From contig NZ_KB906261.1 of assembly GCF_000381265.1 (NCBI RefSeq), positions 124,001 to 188,000 of the forward strand: a DNA stretch of 64,000 nucleotides, in the 5' to 3' direction. Source of the DNA: Curvibacter lanceolatus ATCC 14669 (GTDB lineage: Bacteria > Pseudomonadota > Gammaproteobacteria > Burkholderiales > Burkholderiaceae_C). Both the position numbers and the translations under genes were made by a program. Shown here piece by piece: positions 50,945 through 61,628 of this stretch; position 1 is the stretch's first letter, and each line of letters opens with the position of its first letter. The notes under the pieces were generated by a model that was not told the DNA's origin, ran no database searches, and saw nothing but the letters and a program-made list of their open reading frames with translations.

Positions 50945-52264
50945 TCAATTCTTCTGGAAAGGGGCCCAGTCGGGCTCGCGGATGTCACCGCCCTGCCCGG
51001 CCAGGCGGGCTTTGATCTTGCCGTCCAACGTGGTGGTCATCAGGGCTTCACGCCCCCCCTGCTGGGTGGCGTAGACGATCAGCTTGCCGTTCGGTGCAAA
51101 ACTGGGGCTTTCATCGGCCATCGTGTCGGTGATCGCGTTGACGGTGCCCGAGCCGAGGTCCATCACATGCAGCTTGAAGGCGCCAGACACTCGCGAGATA
51201 TACGCCAGCCAGCGGCCGTCCGGACTCAGTGTGGGCGAAATGTTATAGCCCCCCGTGAAGGTGACCCGTTCCGCAGCGCCGCCGGAGGTGGACACGCGGT
51301 AGATCTGCGGAGCTCCACCCCGGTCACTGACAAAGTAGATGTACCGGCCATCTGCCGAATACACCGGCTCGGTGTCAATGCCATTGCTCTGCAAGAGCCG
51401 GCGGGGTTCACCGCCGTTGACCGAGTCAATGGTGTAGAGCTGAGAGCCCCCATCGCGGCTCAGCGTGACGGCCAACTGGCGGCCATCGGGCGACCAGGCC
51501 GGCGCACTGTTGGAGCCCTTGAAATTGGCGATCAGTCGGCGCTTGCCACTGGCCACGTCGTGAACATAGACCACCGGCTTGCGCGACTCGAAGGACACAT
51601 AGGCCAGTTGCCCGCCCGAAGGCGACCAGGCCGGCGAGATGATGGGCTCGGGGCTGGTCAGGGCCGACTGGGCGTTTTCACCATCGGCATCGGCCACCCA
51701 CAGGTTGTACTTCTGGCCCGCCTTGGTCACATAGGCGATGCGGGTCGAGAAGATGCCTTTTTCGCCGGTGAGCTTTTCGTAGACGAAGTCGGCGATGCGG
51801 TGCGAGACCAGGCGAAGGTCGGCGGCCGGCACGGCGTAGCTCTGGCCGCCCAGATCCTGCCCCCTCACCACATCCCACAGCCGAAAGCGAACGTCGTAAC
51901 GGCCATCGGCCAGTTTGGAGATGCTGCCCGTCACCAGCGAATCGGTGTTGCGCTGCCGCCAGGCGCTCATCTCAGGGCGGGAGGCCTCATCCAATTGAGG
52001 GCCGGAGGCGTCGATGGGGCGGAACTGGCCGCTTCGCTCCAGGTCGGCGGCGATGATGCTGGCCGGCCTTTGCGGTGTGCCGGCCTCGCCCTTGAAGGGC
52101 GCCACCGCAATCGGCAATTGCGTCAAGCCCACACCTGACACTTCGACGCGGAACTGGGCCATCGCCGGTACCGCGGCCGACAAGGCCAAGGCCGACAGCA
52201 AAGCGCGCCGCGAAGCAAGGAACAGGGGGGCGGAACCGGGGAGATCGTGACGTTGAAGATTCAT
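50945..52264 (-). CDS. tolB: Tol-Pal system beta-propeller protein TolB
   Basis: Periplasmic protein of 439 residues. An N-terminal signal peptide (about residues 1-36, cleavage after AMA) precedes the alpha/beta D1 domain and a six-bladed beta-propeller in which the WSPDGRxLA repeats recur (about residues 205-430, e.g. SPAWSPSGGQLAY, PAWSPDGRQLAV, SPTLSPDGRWLAY). It forms part of the Tol-Pal complex for outer membrane constriction at division. tolQ, tolR and tolA are not beside it; upstream is the divergent exporter gene. Confidence 0.95.
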   Translation of the reverse strand: MNLQRHDLPGSAPLFLASRRALLSALALSAAVPAMAQFRVEVSGVGLTQLPIAVAPFKGEAGTPQRPASIIAADLERSGQFRPIDASGPQLDEASRPEMSAWRQRNTDSLVTGSISKLADGRYDVRFRLWDVVRGQDLGGQSYAVPAADLRLVSHRIADFVYEKLTGEKGIFSTRIAYVTKAGQKYNLWVADADGENAQSALTSPEPIISPAWSPSGGQLAYVSFESRKPVVYVHDVASGKRRLIANFKGSNSAPAWSPDGRQLAVTLSRDGGSQLYTIDSVNGGEPRRLLQSNGIDTEPVYSADGRYIYFVSDRGGAPQIYRVSTSGGAAERVTFTGGYNISPTLSPDGRWLAYISRVSGAFKLHVMDLGSGTVNAITDTMADESPSFAPNGKLIVYATQQGGREALMTTTLDGKIKARLAGQGGDIREPDWAPFQKN

Positions 52265-52384
52265 TCGCAGTGGTGGTCAGGTGACGACACGGGAATCGGT
52301 CGGGCGGCTGATGAAAGGCGAAAGGGGCCGCGCCAAAGACCGTGATGTTACACACTGCCCGAGGGGCACTGTCACAAAGTGTGT

Positions 52385-52411
52385 ACTTTACACGCCCTGC
52401 AGAGGTGTCAA
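52385..52411 (-). promoter_or_regulatory. Candidate promoter of tolB
   Basis: Minus strand -35 TTGACA (52406-52411) and -10 TAAAGT (52385-52390) separated by 15 bases, 120 bases before the tolB ATG. The 235-base gap between tolB and the exporter gene holds this, a candidate promoter for the other direction, and short repeats of GTGT/ACAC around 52365-52395; I see no gene in it. Confidence 0.4.
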
Positions 52412-52462
52412 TCTGTATCAAACAGGGGCTTTCACGCCGCCCCGACGCGTGCTTGCGAGCCG

Positions 52463-52489
52463 TTGAGGCAAGCAGTGGGCCCGTAGAAT
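52463..52489 (+). promoter_or_regulatory. Candidate promoter of the exporter gene
   Basis: TTGAGG (52463-52468) and TAGAAT (52484-52489) with a 15-base spacer. The predicted start near 52496 is only about four bases before the ATG at 52500, so the mRNA would be nearly leaderless. Low to moderate confidence. Confidence 0.35.
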
Positions 52490-52499
52490 CGGCGCCAAC

Positions 52500-54302
52500 A
52501 TGCCCACCGACGAAGCCAACCACCCCACCCTGCCCCTGCGCCAACGACTGGCGCGCCTGAATGGCTACTTCGGCCGCCAACCCATGGCCTGGAGCATGGC
52601 GGTGCTGGCCACCCTGATCGGGGCCGGCACCGAACCTTTGATCCCGGCGCTGATGCAACCGCTGCTGGACCAGGGCTTCACCAAGGGCACCTTGCCACTG
52701 TGGTTTGTGCCACTGGCCTTGATGGGCTTGTTCGCAGTGCGCGGCTTGGCCCAATTTGTAGCGCAGTACGCGCTGGCCCGCATCGCCAATGACGGCATGA
52801 TGCGCCTGCGCAAAGACCTGTTTGCCCGCCTGCTCAGCGCCGACCTGCGCCTGTTTCGCGAGCAAAGTGCCAGCGCCTTGTCCAACACCGTGGTCTACGA
52901 GGTACAGACCGGTGCCCAATTGCTGGTGCAATCGGCCCTCGGCTTCTCTCGTGACGGCTTCACTCTGCTGGCCCTGCTGGGCTACCTGCTGTACCTGAAC
53001 TGGCAGCTCACCCTGATCGTGGGGGTGGTGGTACCGGGTGTGGCCTGGGTCATGAAAACGCTGTCCAAACGACTTTACCGCCTGACCAAGGCCAGCCAGC
53101 AAGCCACTGATGAGCTGGCCTATGTGGTGGAAGAGAACGTGCTGGCCCACCGCATGGTGCGACTGCATGGCGCGCAGAGTGGCCAGGCAGGCCGTTTTGA
53201 GGGGCTGAGCCAGCGCCTGCGCGGCCTGGCCATCAAGGGCACGATTGCCTCCTCCGCCATGACGCCCCTGACCCAGTTGCTGTCGGCGGGCGCCTTGTCT
53301 GTGGTGATCTGCGTGGCGCTTTGGCAGGGGCGCCAGGTGGCCGGTGCCGCCAACGCCTCCATCACCGTGGGGGGCTTCGTGGCCTTCATCACCGCCATGC
53401 TGATGCTGATCGCCCCCATCCGGCGCCTGGCCGACCTGGCCAACCCGCTGACCCGTGGCCTGGCTGCGCTGGAGCGTGGACTGCGCCTGATGGACCAGGT
53501 TCAGCCCGAAACCGAAGGTTCGCACCGGGCCGCCACTGTGCGCGGGCATCTGGAACTGCAGGACGTCTCCGTGAGCTACCACGCCGACAGCCCGCCCGCC
53601 CTGGACAAGGTCAGCCTGCGCATCGAGCCCGGCGAGGTGGTGGCCCTGGTCGGCCCCTCGGGCTCGGGCAAGACCACACTGGCCAATCTGCTGCCCCGTT
53701 TTGTGAGCCCCAGCCAGGGCCAGGTGCTGCTGGACGGCGTTGCCCTGCCCGACTGGAACCTGGGTTCGCTGCGCCACCAGTTCGCTCTGGTCAGCCAGGA
53801 TGTGGTGATGTTCAACGACAGCCTGGCCAACAACGTGGCCATGGGCCAGGCCGTGGATGATGCGCGTGTGCTGGCCTGCCTGCAGGCAGCCAACCTGGGC
53901 GACTACGTGGCCAGACAGCCCGACGGGCTGCGCAGCATCGTGGGGCACAACGCCCACCAATTGTCAGGCGGTCAGCGCCAGCGCCTGGCCATTGCCCGGG
54001 CCCTGTACAAGGACGCCCCGATCCTGATCCTCGACGAAGCCACCTCAGCACTGGACACCGAGTCCGAGCGCCTGGTTCAAGAGGCCTTGAACCGGCTCAT
54101 GGCGGGCCGCACCACCGTGGTGATCGCCCACCGCCTGTCCACCATCGAACATGCGAACCGGGTTGTAGTGATGGCCGAGGGGCGGATTGCCGAACAAGGC
54201 ACCCATGCGGAACTGATGGCCCGCCAAGGCCTTTACGCACGCTTGCAGGCCCAAAGCGGCGGCGGGCACGGCACCTCGCTCGACAGCGCAGCCGGGCCCT
54301 GA
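52500..54302 (+). CDS. msbA: MsbA-type lipid A flippase (ABC transporter, ATPase fused to membrane domain)
   Basis: Homodimeric ABC exporter of 600 residues with six membrane segments (about residues 25-330) and a C-terminal ATPase: Walker A GPSGSGKTTLAN, signature LSGGQRQRLA, Walker B ILILDEATSALD and H-loop IAHRLST. The architecture is that of MsbA, which flips lipid A core across the inner membrane, or of a related lipid/multidrug exporter; the neighbourhood does not settle it. It is divergent from tolB and followed by a hairpin that includes its stop codon. Confidence 0.82.
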   Translation: MPTDEANHPTLPLRQRLARLNGYFGRQPMAWSMAVLATLIGAGTEPLIPALMQPLLDQGFTKGTLPLWFVPLALMGLFAVRGLAQFVAQYALARIANDGMMRLRKDLFARLLSADLRLFREQSASALSNTVVYEVQTGAQLLVQSALGFSRDGFTLLALLGYLLYLNWQLTLIVGVVVPGVAWVMKTLSKRLYRLTKASQQATDELAYVVEENVLAHRMVRLHGAQSGQAGRFEGLSQRLRGLAIKGTIASSAMTPLTQLLSAGALSVVICVALWQGRQVAGAANASITVGGFVAFITAMLMLIAPIRRLADLANPLTRGLAALERGLRLMDQVQPETEGSHRAATVRGHLELQDVSVSYHADSPPALDKVSLRIEPGEVVALVGPSGSGKTTLANLLPRFVSPSQGQVLLDGVALPDWNLGSLRHQFALVSQDVVMFNDSLANNVAMGQAVDDARVLACLQAANLGDYVARQPDGLRSIVGHNAHQLSGGQRQRLAIARALYKDAPILILDEATSALDTESERLVQEALNRLMAGRTTVVIAHRLSTIEHANRVVVMAEGRIAEQGTHAELMARQGLYARLQAQSGGGHGTSLDSAAGP

Positions 54303-54335
54303 GGGCGCTCCCAACGGGCCTGGAGCACGCCCTCA
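54300..54335 (+). terminator. Hairpin at the end of the exporter gene
   Basis: TGAGGGCG (including the stop codon) pairs with CGCCCTCA, with an inner CTCC / GGAG and a loop of about ten bases. No T run follows, so intrinsic termination is uncertain. Confidence 0.45.
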
Positions 54336-54349
54336 TGGCCCCTTGCTTC

Positions 54350-54537
54350 TGAAAAACAAACTTAGCAGGCGGCTGTTCAGATCGATGCAGATAACATTTA
54401 GGACCTTCTGATCAGACCGCTCTGTGGGGCCAATGCCCTCTTCAAGCGGTGGATTCCAAATCAGTCACTGTACGAATCCGCGGCCCTGCATGGGTCACGT
54501 GTGCATGGGCAACTTCAGGCGCAGCGGGGGTAAGCCC
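54350..54537 (-). pseudogene. Decayed copy of a D-hexose-6-phosphate mutarotase 3' end
   Basis: Directly behind the stop codon of the intact mutarotase gene, on the same strand, the non-coding sequence translates with one frameshift and two stops into pieces that align with the last third of that gene: PLRLKLPMHT, stop, PMQGRGFVQ, stop, LIWNPPLEEG, and then VICID. The intact protein has PALQLRTPTHT, HLQGSGFTQ, MVWNPGLEG and FICIE at the same distances. Roughly 24 of 54 residues agree. The remnant therefore comes from a homologous gene or an old partial tandem duplication; its 5' two thirds are missing. Confidence 0.7.
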
Positions 54538-55335
54538 CTAAGCGCCTTCCCAACGCACCTGCAGCGTGCCCTCGAATCCCGCCCCCGGCGCCAACCACTG
54601 CATGGGGCGGGCGCACACCGGTTCGATGCAAATGAAACGGAGCGCATCGTGATCAGGCAGATCAGCCAAACCCCTGGCCCCTTCCAGCCCTGGATTCCAG
54701 ACCATCCACTGTGTGAATCCACTGCCCTGCAAGTGCAGGGTGTGGGTGGGGGTTCTCAGTTGCAGCGCGGGCAGCCCCTCGAACAAGTACTCCATGCCCT
54801 GCGGCCCAAAGCGCCAGGGCTGAGCCTGAGGCAGCAAGGGCTGGCCGGACAGGTTGTCCAGCCCCGGGGTGGTCTCCAGCCCCAGCAACTCACAGGCCTC
54901 CAACGACGGCACCGCCCAATAAGGATGCAAGCCGCCACCCCATTCGAAACCCGTCTGGCCGGTGTTTTCCACCTGCCATTGCAGGTTCAAGGCCCCGCTG
55001 CCCAGGGTGGCGATCAAACGCAGTCTCGCAGCGTGGGGCCAACCGTCCAACTGGCCCGGCGGCACCTCCAGGCCATAGCTCAGGGCTTGCGGCTCAGCGC
55101 GCTCCAGCGTCCAGCGCTGATGCCGGGCAAAGCCGTGTTTGCGCCCAGGGCCGAACTGAGCAAACTGCGGAAACAGCAAGGGCACGCCCCCACGGGCCGG
55201 CTGACCGTCCACGCTCAAAGGGCTCAGGTACAGCAGCGGCAAGCCCTCTGGGGTGATCGCCTGAAGAACCTGGGCGCCCAAAGCCTGGTGCTGCAGGCCC
55301 TGCATCCCCTCTGAAATGGCCTCTGAAGAGTTCAC
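54538..55335 (-). CDS. D-hexose-6-phosphate mutarotase (YeaD-like aldose 1-epimerase)
   Basis: Beta-sandwich epimerase of 265 residues. The LLYLSPLS...GVPLLFPQFAQFG...KHGFARHQRW stretch, with key residues in GG-VP-L-FP and HGFAR, and the WNPG and ICIEPV motifs at the C-terminus belong to the YeaD family that interconverts alpha and beta anomers of glucose-6-phosphate. Catalytic His (in KHGFARH) and Glu (FICIE) are present. It starts 10 bases after rng on the minus strand and ends the nadD/rng operon. A decayed homologous fragment follows immediately. Confidence 0.87.
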   Translation of the reverse strand: MNSSEAISEGMQGLQHQALGAQVLQAITPEGLPLLYLSPLSVDGQPARGGVPLLFPQFAQFGPGRKHGFARHQRWTLERAEPQALSYGLEVPPGQLDGWPHAARLRLIATLGSGALNLQWQVENTGQTGFEWGGGLHPYWAVPSLEACELLGLETTPGLDNLSGQPLLPQAQPWRFGPQGMEYLFEGLPALQLRTPTHTLHLQGSGFTQWMVWNPGLEGARGLADLPDHDALRFICIEPVCARPMQWLAPGAGFEGTLQVRWEGA

Positions 55336-55345
55336 CCTGGCAGCC

Positions 55346-56830
<1,485 letters not shown>

Positions 56831-56867
56831 GGCTTGGCTTTTTCCTCAAAGTCAGGCCGGGCAGGCC

Positions 56868-57488
56868 TCAAAGTTTCCAGCCGCACTGGCGCAGCAGTTC
56901 GGCCGTTTCAAACATCGGTAGCCCCATGATGCCCGAATAACTTCCACTCAACTGCGAGATCCAGGCCGCCGCGCGGCCCTGCACGGCATAGGCCCCGGCC
57001 TTGCCCATGGGCTCGCCACTGTCCACGTAAGCCTTGATGCGCGCCGGCGTGAGTTCGGCGAAAGTGACTTTGGAGGTGCTCAGGGCCGTCACGCGCTTGC
57101 GCCCTTTTTGCAGGGCCACCGCGGTCAAGACCCGGTGGGTCTGACCCGACAGCTCGGCCAGCATGCGCCGGGCGTGCGCCGCATCGTCAGGCTTGCCAAA
57201 AATCTGCCGGCCCAGGGCCACCGTGGTGTCCGAGCACAACACCGGCGCCACCGGCAGGCCCCGGCGCTTGAGCCGGGCCAGCGCCGCATCGAGCTTGAGT
57301 CCGGTCACGCGCTGCACATAGGTGGCCGGCGCCTCGCCAGGCAACACGGCTTCGATGGCCTCGGCGTCTTCGCCCAGATCGCCGTCGGTGTTGGGCAGCA
57401 GCAGCCGGTGTGGCACACCAAGTTGCTCCAGCAACTGGCGACGCCGCGGGCTTTGGGAGGCGAGGTAGATGAATTCAGGGTTGGCCAT
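56868..57488 (-). CDS. Maf-family nucleoside triphosphate pyrophosphatase (YhdE type)
   Basis: Nucleotide pyrophosphatase of 206 residues that hydrolyses dTTP and UTP or modified nucleotides, a house-cleaning enzyme. Visible are IYLASQSPRRRQLLEQ (substrate-binding Ser-Gln-Ser-Pro-Arg), the catalytic Asp in LCSDTTVALG, and EPMGKAGAYAVQG. The YhdE rather than YceF pattern fits the final region. I start at 57488 (MANPEFIYL); the open frame extends to 57551. It lies between rlmH and rng. Confidence 0.9.
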   Translation of the reverse strand: MANPEFIYLASQSPRRRQLLEQLGVPHRLLLPNTDGDLGEDAEAIEAVLPGEAPATYVQRVTGLKLDAALARLKRRGLPVAPVLCSDTTVALGRQIFGKPDDAAHARRMLAELSGQTHRVLTAVALQKGRKRVTALSTSKVTFAELTPARIKAYVDSGEPMGKAGAYAVQGRAAAWISQLSGSYSGIMGLPMFETAELLRQCGWKL

Positions 57489-57558
57489 GGTCAGGCTCCA
57501 GCCGGTTGGACACGGAACAGGGCCGGGCCAAGGCCAGGCCCGGGAAATCACCTGGAGA

Positions 57559-58026
57559 TCACTCGCGGTGATAGGGGTGGCCGGCGTTGACCGACCAGGC
57601 CCGGTACAGCTGCTCGATCAGCAGCACGCGCACCATGGCATGAGGCAAGGTCAGGTCAGACAGCCGGATGCGCTCATGCGCAGCCTGGCGAAACGCGGGC
57701 TCCAGACCATCCGGGCCCCCGATGATCAGGGCCACATCGTCGCTCTCCAGCTGCCAGCCCTTGAGCTTGGAGGCCAGAGCCATCGTGGTGAGCTGGGTAC
57801 CCCGCTCGTCCAGCGCCACCACACGGGCACCTTTTGGAATGGCCGCCTCGATGCGCTCACGCTCAGCCGCCAGCAGGGTTTCGAGCGTCTTGGAACTGCG
57901 CGGCTCGGTTTTGACGGTCTTGAGCTCCACCTTGAGCTCAGGCGGGAAGCGCTTGGCGTAGTCATCCCACGCTGTCTGGGCCCAATCGGGCACGCGCTGC
58001 CCGACCGCCACGATCACCAGCTTCAT
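57559..58026 (-). CDS. rlmH: 23S rRNA (pseudouridine(1915)-N3)-methyltransferase RlmH
   Basis: SPOUT-family methyltransferase of 155 residues modifying helix 69 of 23S rRNA. The knot features IGGPDGLE and the [23 protein letters not shown]-terminus, with Leu-Pro-His-x-Met-x-Arg, are complete. It is 12 bases after rsfS and 70 before maf; the rsfS-rlmH pair is nearly universal. Confidence 0.96.
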   Translation of the reverse strand: MKLVIVAVGQRVPDWAQTAWDDYAKRFPPELKVELKTVKTEPRSSKTLETLLAAERERIEAAIPKGARVVALDERGTQLTTMALASKLKGWQLESDDVALIIGGPDGLEPAFRQAAHERIRLSDLTLPHAMVRVLLIEQLYRAWSVNAGHPYHRE

Positions 58027-58038
58027 GCCAGCGATCCA

Positions 58039-58803
58039 TCAAGCCTTGCTGGGCTTTTTGCGCGGGGCCGGTGCGGCGGCCGCCTTCTTGGCGGCCGGCT
58101 TCTTGGGCGCGCCCACCTTGATCACCTTGAGTGGCGCCTTCTTGGCGGCCGGCTTGGTAGCGGATTTGGCAGCAGGTTTGGCGGTGCTGGTCTTGGCTGC
58201 CGTCTTGGCGGGTGCCTTGACAGCGCTCTTGGCCGGAGCCCGGGTCGATGTCTTGGCCGGTGCCTTTTCGGCCACCGGTGTGCCCTTCAGGGCTTTGGCG
58301 GCCTTGGCAGCGGCCTTGGCCGGGGTGGTGGCGGCCGGCTCGGCTGCCTTGGCCGACTTGGCGGCTGTTTTCTTGGCAGCAGCCTTCTTGGCCGGTGCCT
58401 TGGCGCCTTCTGCGGCAACCGGCTTGGGCGCGCCCAGCTTCAGGCGCACGGGCGTCGCGCCCCAGATCTCTTCGAGGCGGTAGTACTGGCGGATCGCCGG
58501 CTGCATCACGTGCACCACGGCTGCGCCGCAGTCCACAATGATCCATTCGCCGTTTTCTTCGCCTTCGGTACGGGGCTTGTTGAAGCCAGCCTCACGCACG
58601 GCATCGCGCACGCTGGAGGCCAGGGCCTTGGTCTGGCGGTTGGAGGTCCCGGAGGCCACGATCACACGCTCAAACAGCGGCGAGAGGGCTTCGGTGTTGA
58701 AAACCTGAATGTCTTGGGCCTTCACATCCTCCAGGCCATCGACGATGGCCCGCTGGAGTTTCTGGATGTCTTTTTTGGCGGTGGAGTCCGTGGAGGTGGT
58801 CAT
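58039..58803 (-). CDS. rsfS: Ribosome silencing factor RsfS with histone-H1-like tail
   Basis: Protein of 254 residues. The first 120 form RsfS, which binds L14 and blocks subunit joining in starvation: IVDGLEDVKAQDIQVFN, SGTSNRQTKALASSV and WIIVDCGAAVVHVM are the family's motifs. The rest, about residues 125-254, is a low-complexity Ala/Lys/Pro tail of KKAAAKK and KPAAKK repeats resembling histone H1 or the bacterial AlgP/Hc1 type. Normal RsfS has about 105-120 residues. The tail is read in frame with no stop, so it belongs to the protein. It overlaps nadD by 1 base. Confidence 0.93.
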   Translation of the reverse strand: MTTSTDSTAKKDIQKLQRAIVDGLEDVKAQDIQVFNTEALSPLFERVIVASGTSNRQTKALASSVRDAVREAGFNKPRTEGEENGEWIIVDCGAAVVHVMQPAIRQYYRLEEIWGATPVRLKLGAPKPVAAEGAKAPAKKAAAKKTAAKSAKAAEPAATTPAKAAAKAAKALKGTPVAEKAPAKTSTRAPAKSAVKAPAKTAAKTSTAKPAAKSATKPAAKKAPLKVIKVGAPKKPAAKKAAAAPAPRKKPSKA

Positions 58804-59414
58804 CAGGCGGATTCGTAAAGATGATGTTGTTCAATATAGCGCGCAACGCCAGCGGGAACCAGATGTTCGATACCCAGGCCTTGTGCGACGCGCGACCGGA
58901 TGTCCGTCGCACTCACGGACATGAGGGGCCACTGCAGAGGCTCCCATCGCCCTCCCGGGAGATCTTGAAGCTCAGTTTGACCGCCGGCCGCAGCACCATG
59001 CTCACGACCAGCTACCGAAATTATAGCTTTGCGCAAAATCTCATCGTGGCGATGCCACTGCCCGAAGGCCCGGGCCTGGTCCGCACCGATGATCAGCACC
59101 AGCTCGAAAGCCGGGAATTCGCGTTGCAATTCATCGAGCGTGTCCACCGTGTAGCTGGGCCCGGCACGGTGGAATTCGCGCTCGTCCACCACCACACGCG
59201 GCAGCTCTGCAAAGGCCAGCCGGGCCATCGCCAGTCGATGCTCGCCCGGCGACAAGCCGGCCCGATGGGCAGCCTGCCCCGTGGGCAACACGTGCAGCCG
59301 CTCCAGGCTCAGCTGCTGCAGCGCAGCCTCGGCGAGGGCCACATGCGCCCGGTGCGGAGGATCGAAGGCCCCCCCGAACACCCCAAGGCGCGGCCGTTTC
59401 GGGGTCACACCCAC
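58803..59414 (-). CDS. nadD: Nicotinate-nucleotide adenylyltransferase
   Basis: NAD biosynthesis enzyme of 203 residues adenylating nicotinate mononucleotide. The N-terminal nucleotide-binding HxGH-type site reads [17 protein letters not shown], the second motif [14 protein letters not shown] with Ser-x-Thr/Ser-x-Ile-Arg, and VLIIGADQA lies in the Rossmann core. It overlaps the end of hemF by 10 bases and its stop overlaps the start of rsfS (TGATG). Confidence 0.95.
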   Translation of the reverse strand: MGVTPKRPRLGVFGGAFDPPHRAHVALAEAALQQLSLERLHVLPTGQAAHRAGLSPGEHRLAMARLAFAELPRVVVDEREFHRAGPSYTVDTLDELQREFPAFELVLIIGADQARAFGQWHRHDEILRKAIISVAGREHGAAAGGQTELQDLPGGRWEPLQWPLMSVSATDIRSRVAQGLGIEHLVPAGVARYIEQHHLYESA

Positions 59415-60343
59415 GCCTGGCGCACCAGAAAATGCTCGTACAGGCGTGCTTCTGGTGTGCCTGCAGACGGAGTCTGCTGGTAGGCCCAGCTGGCCAACGG
59501 CGGCATCGACAGCAGGATGGATTCGGTGCGCCCACCCGACTGCAGCCCGAAGTGGGTGCCCCGGTCCCAGACCAGGTTGAACTCCACATAGCGGCCGCGG
59601 CGGTACAGCTGAAACTCGCGTTCGCGCTCGCCATAAGGGGTTGCCACCCGGCGCTCGACGATGGGCAGGTAGGCACGCAAGAAAGCATCACCCACGGCCT
59701 GCGTCATGGCCAGGCTCTGGTCAAAACCCAGCTCGGCAAAGTCGTCGAAAAAGACCCCACCGACGCCACGCTGCTCGTTGCGGTGCTTCAGAAAGAAGTA
59801 CTCATCGCACCAGGTCTTGAAGCGGGGGTATTTGTCGTCGCCAAAACGCGCCAGCGCCTGCTGGCAGGTGGCGTGAAAGTGCCGTGCATCCTCGTCAAAG
59901 CCATAGAAAGGCGTGAGGTCCATGCCACCACCGAACCAGCACACCGGCGCCTTGCCCGCCGGGGTGGCAGCAATCATGCGCACATTCATGTGCACGGTAG
60001 GAACATAGGGGTTGCGTGGGTGGAACACCAGCGACACACCCATGGCCTCGAAGGGCGCACCAGCCAGCTCGGGCCGGTGCTGGGTGGCCGAAGGTGGCAG
60101 CTGGGGGCCCCGTACGTGCGAAAAGCCGCAGCCGGCACGCTCGAACACCGTGCCCCCTTCCAGGATCTTGGTCAGGCCATTGCCTTGCAGCTTTTCGCCT
60201 GCAGGCTTGTCCCAGGCATCGGCCAGGAAGCGGGCCGAGCCACCCCCGGCCGTTTCCTGGGCCTCGATCGCCGAGGTGATGCGATCTTGCAGGCCCAGCA
60301 GCCAGGCCCGCACCGAGGCCACGGCGTCGTGTGCGGCCTCCAT
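59405..60343 (-). CDS. hemF: Oxygen-dependent coproporphyrinogen III oxidase
   Basis: Cytoplasmic heme synthesis enzyme of 312 residues that oxidatively decarboxylates coproporphyrinogen III with O2. The conserved [40 protein letters not shown] and [16 protein letters not shown] blocks, with their His and Asp residues, are all visible. The ATG at 60343 overlaps the purD stop (TGATG). An open frame to 60469 lies inside purD and is rejected. Because the enzyme needs oxygen, it sits well with a genome also carrying a bo3 quinol oxidase. Confidence 0.96.
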   Translation of the reverse strand: MEAAHDAVASVRAWLLGLQDRITSAIEAQETAGGGSARFLADAWDKPAGEKLQGNGLTKILEGGTVFERAGCGFSHVRGPQLPPSATQHRPELAGAPFEAMGVSLVFHPRNPYVPTVHMNVRMIAATPAGKAPVCWFGGGMDLTPFYGFDEDARHFHATCQQALARFGDDKYPRFKTWCDEYFFLKHRNEQRGVGGVFFDDFAELGFDQSLAMTQAVGDAFLRAYLPIVERRVATPYGEREREFQLYRRGRYVEFNLVWDRGTHFGLQSGGRTESILLSMPPLASWAYQQTPSAGTPEARLYEHFLVRQAWV

Positions 60344-61623
60344 CAGCTCTTCACCGCCCGGTAGCCGATGTCGCGACGGTATTGGGCGCCATCGAAATGG
60401 ATGCCTGCCGCCACCTCGTAGACGCGTTGCTGAGCCAGCTTGACGCTGTCGGCCAGGGCCGTCACGCACAACACCCGACCGCCGGTCACGTGCACTGCGC
60501 CATCCTTCAGCTCGGTGCCGGCATGGAACACCACGGCATCATCGGCTTCGGCGGGCAGCCCGGTGATCACGTCACCCTTGCGCGGGTTCATGGGGTAGCC
60601 ATGGGCCGCCATCACCACGCCCAGGGCGGTGCGACGGTCCCACTGCAGCTCGACCTGATCGAGCTTGCCGTCCACGGCCGCGGCCAACACGTCGGACAGA
60701 TCGCTCTTCAGGCGCATCATGATGGGCTGGGTTTCCGGGTCGCCCATGCGGCAGTTGAACTCGAGCGTCTTGGGCCGGCCTTGGGCGTCGATCATCAGGC
60801 CGGCATACAGGAAGCCGGTGTACGGAATGCCGTCTTTTTCCATGCCGCGGATGGTCGGCAGGATGATCTCGCGCATGGCGCGGGCATGCACATCGGCCGT
60901 CACCACCGGGGCGGGCGAGTAGGCGCCCATGCCGCCGGTGTTGGGGCCTTCGTCACCGTCGAGCAAGCGCTTGTGGTCCTGGCTGGTGGCCAGGGCGGTC
61001 ACGTTCTTGCCATCGCACAGCACGATGAAGCTGGCCTCTTCGCCCTGCAGGAACTCTTCGATCACCACGCGAGCGCCGCCGTCGTTGTGTACCACGCCCA
61101 GCTTGTTGTCGAGCAGCATGAAGTCGATGGCTTCATGGGCCTCGGCCGCCGTCATGGCCACCACCACGCCCTTGCCGGCGGCCAGGCCGTCGGCCTTGAC
61201 CACGATGGGCGCGCCCTTGGCGTCCACATAGGCATGGGCCAGGGCCGCGTCGGTGAAGCTCTCGTACTCCGCGGTCGGGATGCCGTGCCGCTTCATGAAG
61301 GCCTTGGAGAAGGCCTTGGAGCTTTCCAGCTGGGCGGCGGCCTTGGTCGGGCCGAACACCCGCAGGCCGTGGGCCCGGAACTCGTCCACCACACCGGCTG
61401 CCAGCGGGGCCTCAGGGCCCACCACGGCCAGACCGATCTTTTCGGCCTGGGCCCACTCACGCAGCGCCTTCACATCGGTGATGGGCACGTTGATCAGGCG
61501 ATCGTCGAGGGCCGTGCCGCCGTTGCCGGGCGCCACATAGACCTTGTGCACCTTGGGCGACAGGTTGAGTTTCCATGCCAGGGCATGTTCGCGGCCACCG
61601 CCGCCAATGACTAATACTTTCAT
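60343..61623 (-). CDS. purD: Phosphoribosylamine-glycine ligase
   Basis: ATP-grasp enzyme of 426 residues for the second step of purine synthesis (phosphoribosylamine plus glycine to GAR). The N-terminal [17 protein letters not shown], the ATP-grasp lid with [16 protein letters not shown] and the metal site [12 protein letters not shown] are complete. I start at the ATG at 61623; a GTG at 61632 would add three residues. It lies 5 bases after yebC and overlaps hemF. Confidence 0.97.
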   Translation of the reverse strand: MKVLVIGGGGREHALAWKLNLSPKVHKVYVAPGNGGTALDDRLINVPITDVKALREWAQAEKIGLAVVGPEAPLAAGVVDEFRAHGLRVFGPTKAAAQLESSKAFSKAFMKRHGIPTAEYESFTDAALAHAYVDAKGAPIVVKADGLAAGKGVVVAMTAAEAHEAIDFMLLDNKLGVVHNDGGARVVIEEFLQGEEASFIVLCDGKNVTALATSQDHKRLLDGDEGPNTGGMGAYSPAPVVTADVHARAMREIILPTIRGMEKDGIPYTGFLYAGLMIDAQGRPKTLEFNCRMGDPETQPIMMRLKSDLSDVLAAAVDGKLDQVELQWDRRTALGVVMAAHGYPMNPRKGDVITGLPAEADDAVVFHAGTELKDGAVHVTGGRVLCVTALADSVKLAQQRVYEVAAGIHFDGAQYRRDIGYRAVKS

Positions 61624-61628
61624 GGTGC

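Noticed and set aside
52365-52395. GTGT/ACAC short repeats in the tolB-exporter gap as a CRISPR-like or iteron element
   Set aside because: Only two or three irregular short copies without regular spacing; better explained as promoter sequence.
58025-58483. Possible separate gene on the plus strand opposite the RsfS tail
   Set aside because: The Ala/Gly/Leu-rich frame is a by-product of the repetitive AAKK coding on the minus strand.
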